NCBI GenBank assembly: GCA_964568355.1
Contig: CAZMRK010000438.1
Location: 1-10,035, forward strand
DNA length: 10,035 bases
Direction of reading: 5' to 3'
Source of the DNA: JAJPJX01 sp964568355
GTDB lineage: Bacteria > Acidobacteriota > Terriglobia > Bryobacterales > Bryobacteraceae
Shown: positions 7,541-10,035 of the stretch, piece after piece
Layout of the letters: the number at the start of each line of letters is the position of its first letter
Position numbering within the stretch: position 1 is the stretch's first letter
The notes under the pieces: generated by a model
The model's input: the letters and a program-made list of their open reading frames with translations, nothing else
The model's database searches: none
Told to the model about the DNA's origin: nothing
Made by a program: the position numbers and the translations under genes

Positions 7541-9073
7541 TTGGCTGTGAAGATCTCCCGGCGGCGCTTCACGCGCGGGCTCCGCTTCCGCCTCATGGCC
7601 AGTTATGCGCTGTTCTTTACGGTGCTGCTGCTGGTGACCGCCACGGCCTTCCGCGGCTGGCTGGAATCGACCCTCAATAACCAATCCAGGGATCTCCTCG
7701 ACCAGGAATGGGCTGCCGTGAAAGGCTATCTGCGCATCGAGAAGCGCCAGGGACGGCGCGGCGCCCCGGATGTCTACGCCCCCATCTGGTTCTTCGATGC
7801 CAATGACCCGGACGAGGCTTACATCGTCGAACAGTTGCGCCGGGTCTACCTGCTGGCCGATAAGGACGGCAAGGTAATGCAGTGGTCCGAAGCCTATCGC
7901 TCCATCGGTTTCAATACGCCGGAGGAGATCCGGGCAGTCATCCAGGCCGGCAGGCCGCAATGGTGGGTTCGCCGCAACGACAAGGGCGTGCCGTTTCTCA
8001 TCCGCGCCGGCGTGGTCTACGATGAGCGGCACGCCACCACTCCGGAAAAGGGCGGAGAGCCTTTCTTTGTCGCCATCGGCCGGTCGGTCGCCACTACCGA
8101 TCACATCCTGCACCAATACACCTGGATTTATACGGCCGTCATTCCCCTCACCGTCCTCACCGGCTGCATGCTGGGCTGGTTCCTGGCCGGGCGCGGCCTC
8201 ACCCCCGTGATGGAGGTGGCCCGCGCTGCCCAGCGCATCTCCGGATCCAACCTGAGCCTGCGCATCCCCTCCCGCGGCGCCGGCGACGAACTCGATTTCC
8301 TGATCGAAACCTTCAATCGGATGATCCAGCGGCTGGACAGCTCCTTCCGCCAGATTCGCCAGTTCTCCACCGACGTTTCTCACGAGCTTCGCACCCCCAT
8401 CACCGCCATCCGCGGCCAGTTGGAGGTGGCCCTGTTTACCGCCAATACCACGGACCAATATCGCGAAGCCGTGCTCAACGCGCTTCAGGATGTCGAACGG
8501 CTCTCTCAGATCGTGCGCGCCCTGCTGCTGCTCTCCCAGGCGGAGTCCGGCCAGTTGGCATTGCAGAAATCTCGCATCGATCTTTCCGAAGTGCTGCGCG
8601 ATGTGGTGGATCAGTTCCAGATCCCGGCCGAAGGCGCGCGCATCGAGTTGGCCGCTCAGTTGACACCCGGCTGCCTGGCCGAGGTCGACCGCGTGCAAAT
8701 CGAGCGCATGCTCTCCAATCTGCTCTCCAACGCGCTCAAGTTCACCGCGCCCGGTGGACATGTCGCCGTCTCGCTGCGTTGGCTGGAAGGCCAGGTGGAG
8801 TTGGCCGTCGAAGATACCGGCTGCGGCATTCCCACCGAGCACCTGCCTCACATCTTCGACCGCTTCTATCGCGTACCCCAGCCCGAGAGCGGCGCTTCGC
8901 CCGAGCAGGGCCTCGGCCTGGGTCTCAGTTTCGTGGCCTGGATCGTCAAAGCCCACGGCGGCAGTATCGAGGTCGAAAGCCATCCCGGCCAGGGCACCCG
9001 CTTCCGTGTGCTGCTGCCGGCCAAGGCTCCACGCAGCCTGCCGCGGGAATCGCCGGAGCCGGTCGAAACGTAA
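7541..9073 (+). CDS. Membrane sensor histidine kinase (HAMP-HisKA-HATPase)
   Basis: This 510-residue kinase is the partner of the preceding regulator. Layout: a basic N-terminus (SRRRFTRGLRFRL), membrane helix 1 at about 18-37, an exported sensor region of roughly 158 residues with no family I recognise, membrane helix 2 at about 196-216, HAMP at 217-270, then HisKA with the phosphorylated His281 (FSTDVSHELRTPITAIRGQ). The ATP-binding domain carries the N box (ERMLSNLLSNALKF, Asn393 and Asn397), G1 DTGCGI (425-430), F box IFDRFYR (438-444) and G2 GLGLGL (457-462), so it looks fully active. The start is TTG one base after the regulator stop; a GTG two codons later would use the same AGGTG ribosome site at longer spacing. 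The layout matches heavy-metal/CusS-type kinases, but the signal is unknown. Confidence 0.93.
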   Translation: MAVKISRRRFTRGLRFRLMASYALFFTVLLLVTATAFRGWLESTLNNQSRDLLDQEWAAVKGYLRIEKRQGRRGAPDVYAPIWFFDANDPDEAYIVEQLRRVYLLADKDGKVMQWSEAYRSIGFNTPEEIRAVIQAGRPQWWVRRNDKGVPFLIRAGVVYDERHATTPEKGGEPFFVAIGRSVATTDHILHQYTWIYTAVIPLTVLTGCMLGWFLAGRGLTPVMEVARAAQRISGSNLSLRIPSRGAGDELDFLIETFNRMIQRLDSSFRQIRQFSTDVSHELRTPITAIRGQLEVALFTANTTDQYREAVLNALQDVERLSQIVRALLLLSQAESGQLALQKSRIDLSEVLRDVVDQFQIPAEGARIELAAQLTPGCLAEVDRVQIERMLSNLLSNALKFTAPGGHVAVSLRWLEGQVELAVEDTGCGIPTEHLPHIFDRFYRVPQPESGASPEQGLGLGLSFVAWIVKAHGGSIEVESHPGQGTRFRVLLPAKAPRSLPRESPEPVET

Positions 9074-9155
9074 GCCACAACCAGAATCAGCCCGAATGAA
9101 AGAACTTTAATTCTCCGTTTAGCACAGCTTCATTCGTTTGCAATAAGCTGATACA

Positions 9156-9482
9156 GTGCGGTTTTTACCAGTCGGATTCGTGTGTCTGTTGCTCCTCTGC
9201 AATTTGGCCCTGAAAGGGAGAGCGCAAAGCCCTCCGGCCGAAGCTCAGCCTCAGGATCATTTCTTCGCCGGCACGATCACCGCACTCGCCAGCGATAAAA
9301 TCACGGTCAGCCGCACCGTCCTGGGCTCCAAGCCCGACACTCGCACTTTCCTGATCAAGCCGGAGACCCGCATTGAAGGCAAACCGCGCCTCAAGGCTCG
9401 CGTAACAGTGCGCTGGGTCCCCGATGAAGAAGGGGACCGCGCCGTGCACATCATCGTCCGCTCTACACAGAAGGCCCGGTGA
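9156..9482 (+). CDS. Small exported protein with DUF5666-like domain
   Basis: This 108-residue protein opens with a signal peptide (MRFLPVGFVCLLLLCNLALKGRA, cleavage near 23) and then a short Gln/Pro/Ala linker. The remainder, FFAGTITALASDKITV followed by TFLIKPETRIEG and KARVTVRWV, follows the small beta-barrel pattern of DUF5666-like exported proteins. Those proteins have no established function. LLLC is not a convincing lipobox, because position -1 is Leu. The start is GTG with a poor ribosome site; the 82-bp gap before it is AT-rich and could contain a weak promoter. It follows the kinase on the same strand but is probably a separate unit. Its last 20 bases overlap the 3' end of a gene on the opposite strand. 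The reading frame is supported mainly by the signal peptide and the domain pattern. Confidence 0.7.
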   Translation: MRFLPVGFVCLLLLCNLALKGRAQSPPAEAQPQDHFFAGTITALASDKITVSRTVLGSKPDTRTFLIKPETRIEGKPRLKARVTVRWVPDEEGDRAVHIIVRSTQKAR

Positions 9483-10035
9483 CCGCGCCGGCCACGCTGC
9501 GGCTGAGCGCCACCGTCAGCCTTGGCCCCAGGATCCTCAATTCGGCCGCTGCGCGCCGGCCGGACGCGAAATCCATCGCTACCAGCCCCCAGGGCTGTCC
9601 GAACTCCTTCTTCGTATTGGCGGCAACTTTGCGCAATTGCCCTGCCAGCTTCTTCCGCAGTTTCTGAAAGTCGTCGCCGTTCAGATCCACGCCTGGATTG
9701 GCGGACAGAAAGGCCCGCATCTCCGCCAGCACCTCGGCCGTGGTCCGCATGGCATCGGCCCACCAGACGATCACCGTATAATCGGCCTGAATCACCGCTT
9801 TCGCTACCGGGTTCAGGTCCGGAAACAGCGCCGGAATGCCCGGCTGCCCGGTCGCCTTCATCCTGTTCCAGAGCGCATCGTCAATGGCCGGCTTGCGCCG
9901 GTACGCGTCGGGGTCGTCTTCCGCCACCAGCAGTTGCAGCGCCGAGCGGCCGATCTGCTCGTATTCCGCCGCCGCGCGGGGCTGTTCCTGGTCCAGAAAC
10001 AGCGAGGTGGCGAGCGCCGAGTTGTAGCGGGTCTC
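9463..10035 (-). CDS. Unrecognised protein, 5' end beyond the window
   Basis: The frame is open from the right window edge to a TAG at 9463, giving at least 190 residues; the beginning is missing. A GTG at 9927 lies inside it, but the frame continues upstream without a stop (ETRYNSALATSLFLDQEQ and onward), so that is probably not the start. The visible part is mostly helical, starts with a stretch resembling a helical-repeat segment (RAAAEYEQIGRSALQLLVAE), contains ADYTVIVWWADAMRTTAEVL, and then a basic region (QKLRKKLAGQLRKVAANTKK). No catalytic motif, membrane helix or known domain is recognised. It converges on the small exported protein and overlaps it by 20 bases at the 3' end. The function is left open. 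Confidence 0.6.
   Translation of the reverse strand, partial: ETRYNSALATSLFLDQEQPRAAAEYEQIGRSALQLLVAEDDPDAYRRKPAIDDALWNRMKATGQPGIPALFPDLNPVAKAVIQADYTVIVWWADAMRTTAEVLAEMRAFLSANPGVDLNGDDFQKLRKKLAGQLRKVAANTKKEFGQPWGLVAMDFASGRRAAAELRILGPRLTVALSRSVAGAVTGPSV

Noticed and set aside
7376..8983. Open frame of 535 codons on the minus strand, antisense to the kinase gene
   Set aside because: The plus strand has a complete histidine kinase with all motifs. The antisense product is a low-complexity Gly/Ala/Asp-rich chain, as expected from GC-rich codon shadows.
9094..9135. Inverted repeat GAATGAA/TTCATTC after the kinase gene
   Set aside because: Seven-base AT-rich arms separated by 28 bases with no T-run make neither a good terminator nor a convincing operator.

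Overview
This GC-rich window most resembles an Acidobacteriota genome of the Bryobacterales/Solibacter type. That placement is an inference from gene style and dispersed-repeat style; there is no rRNA or other marker gene here. Seven genes appear intact or open to the window edge, and one oxidoreductase gene is interrupted by a stop codon. I see no tRNA, rRNA, CRISPR array, transposase or prophage gene. The window is mostly ordinary chromosomal content, with a few features worth checking.

Left part (1-3113, + strand): a zinc-ribbon DnaC/DnaI-like AAA+ ATPase overlaps by one base a large exported protein. That protein begins like a glycoside hydrolase family 35 TIM barrel but lacks the usual catalytic Asn-Glu. 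The two appear translationally coupled although their roles look unrelated.

Centre (3138-5101, - strand): miaB (tRNA ms2i6A methylthiotransferase) is followed 18 bp later by a bifunctional nuclease (BFN/DUF151) gene, a likely operon. A degenerate 10-bp-period repeat sits at the 3' end of the nuclease gene. A compact double-hairpin palindrome lies upstream of miaB.

Centre-right (5102-6733, - strand): a Tat-exported FAD-dependent oxidoreductase gene is cut at codon 296 by one in-frame TAG, probably in place of a Trp codon. The downstream part keeps the same frame. It starts at a GTG with a well-spaced AAGGAG in front, so this may be a recent nonsense mutation, a sequence error, or a gene still expressed in two pieces.

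Right part (6734-10035): an 83-bp divergent region separates the oxidoreductase from an OmpR-family response regulator and its HAMP-containing sensor histidine kinase, separated by one base. A small exported protein with a DUF5666-like domain follows. Its 3' end overlaps by 20 bp that of an unrecognised gene on the opposite strand, which runs off the right edge.
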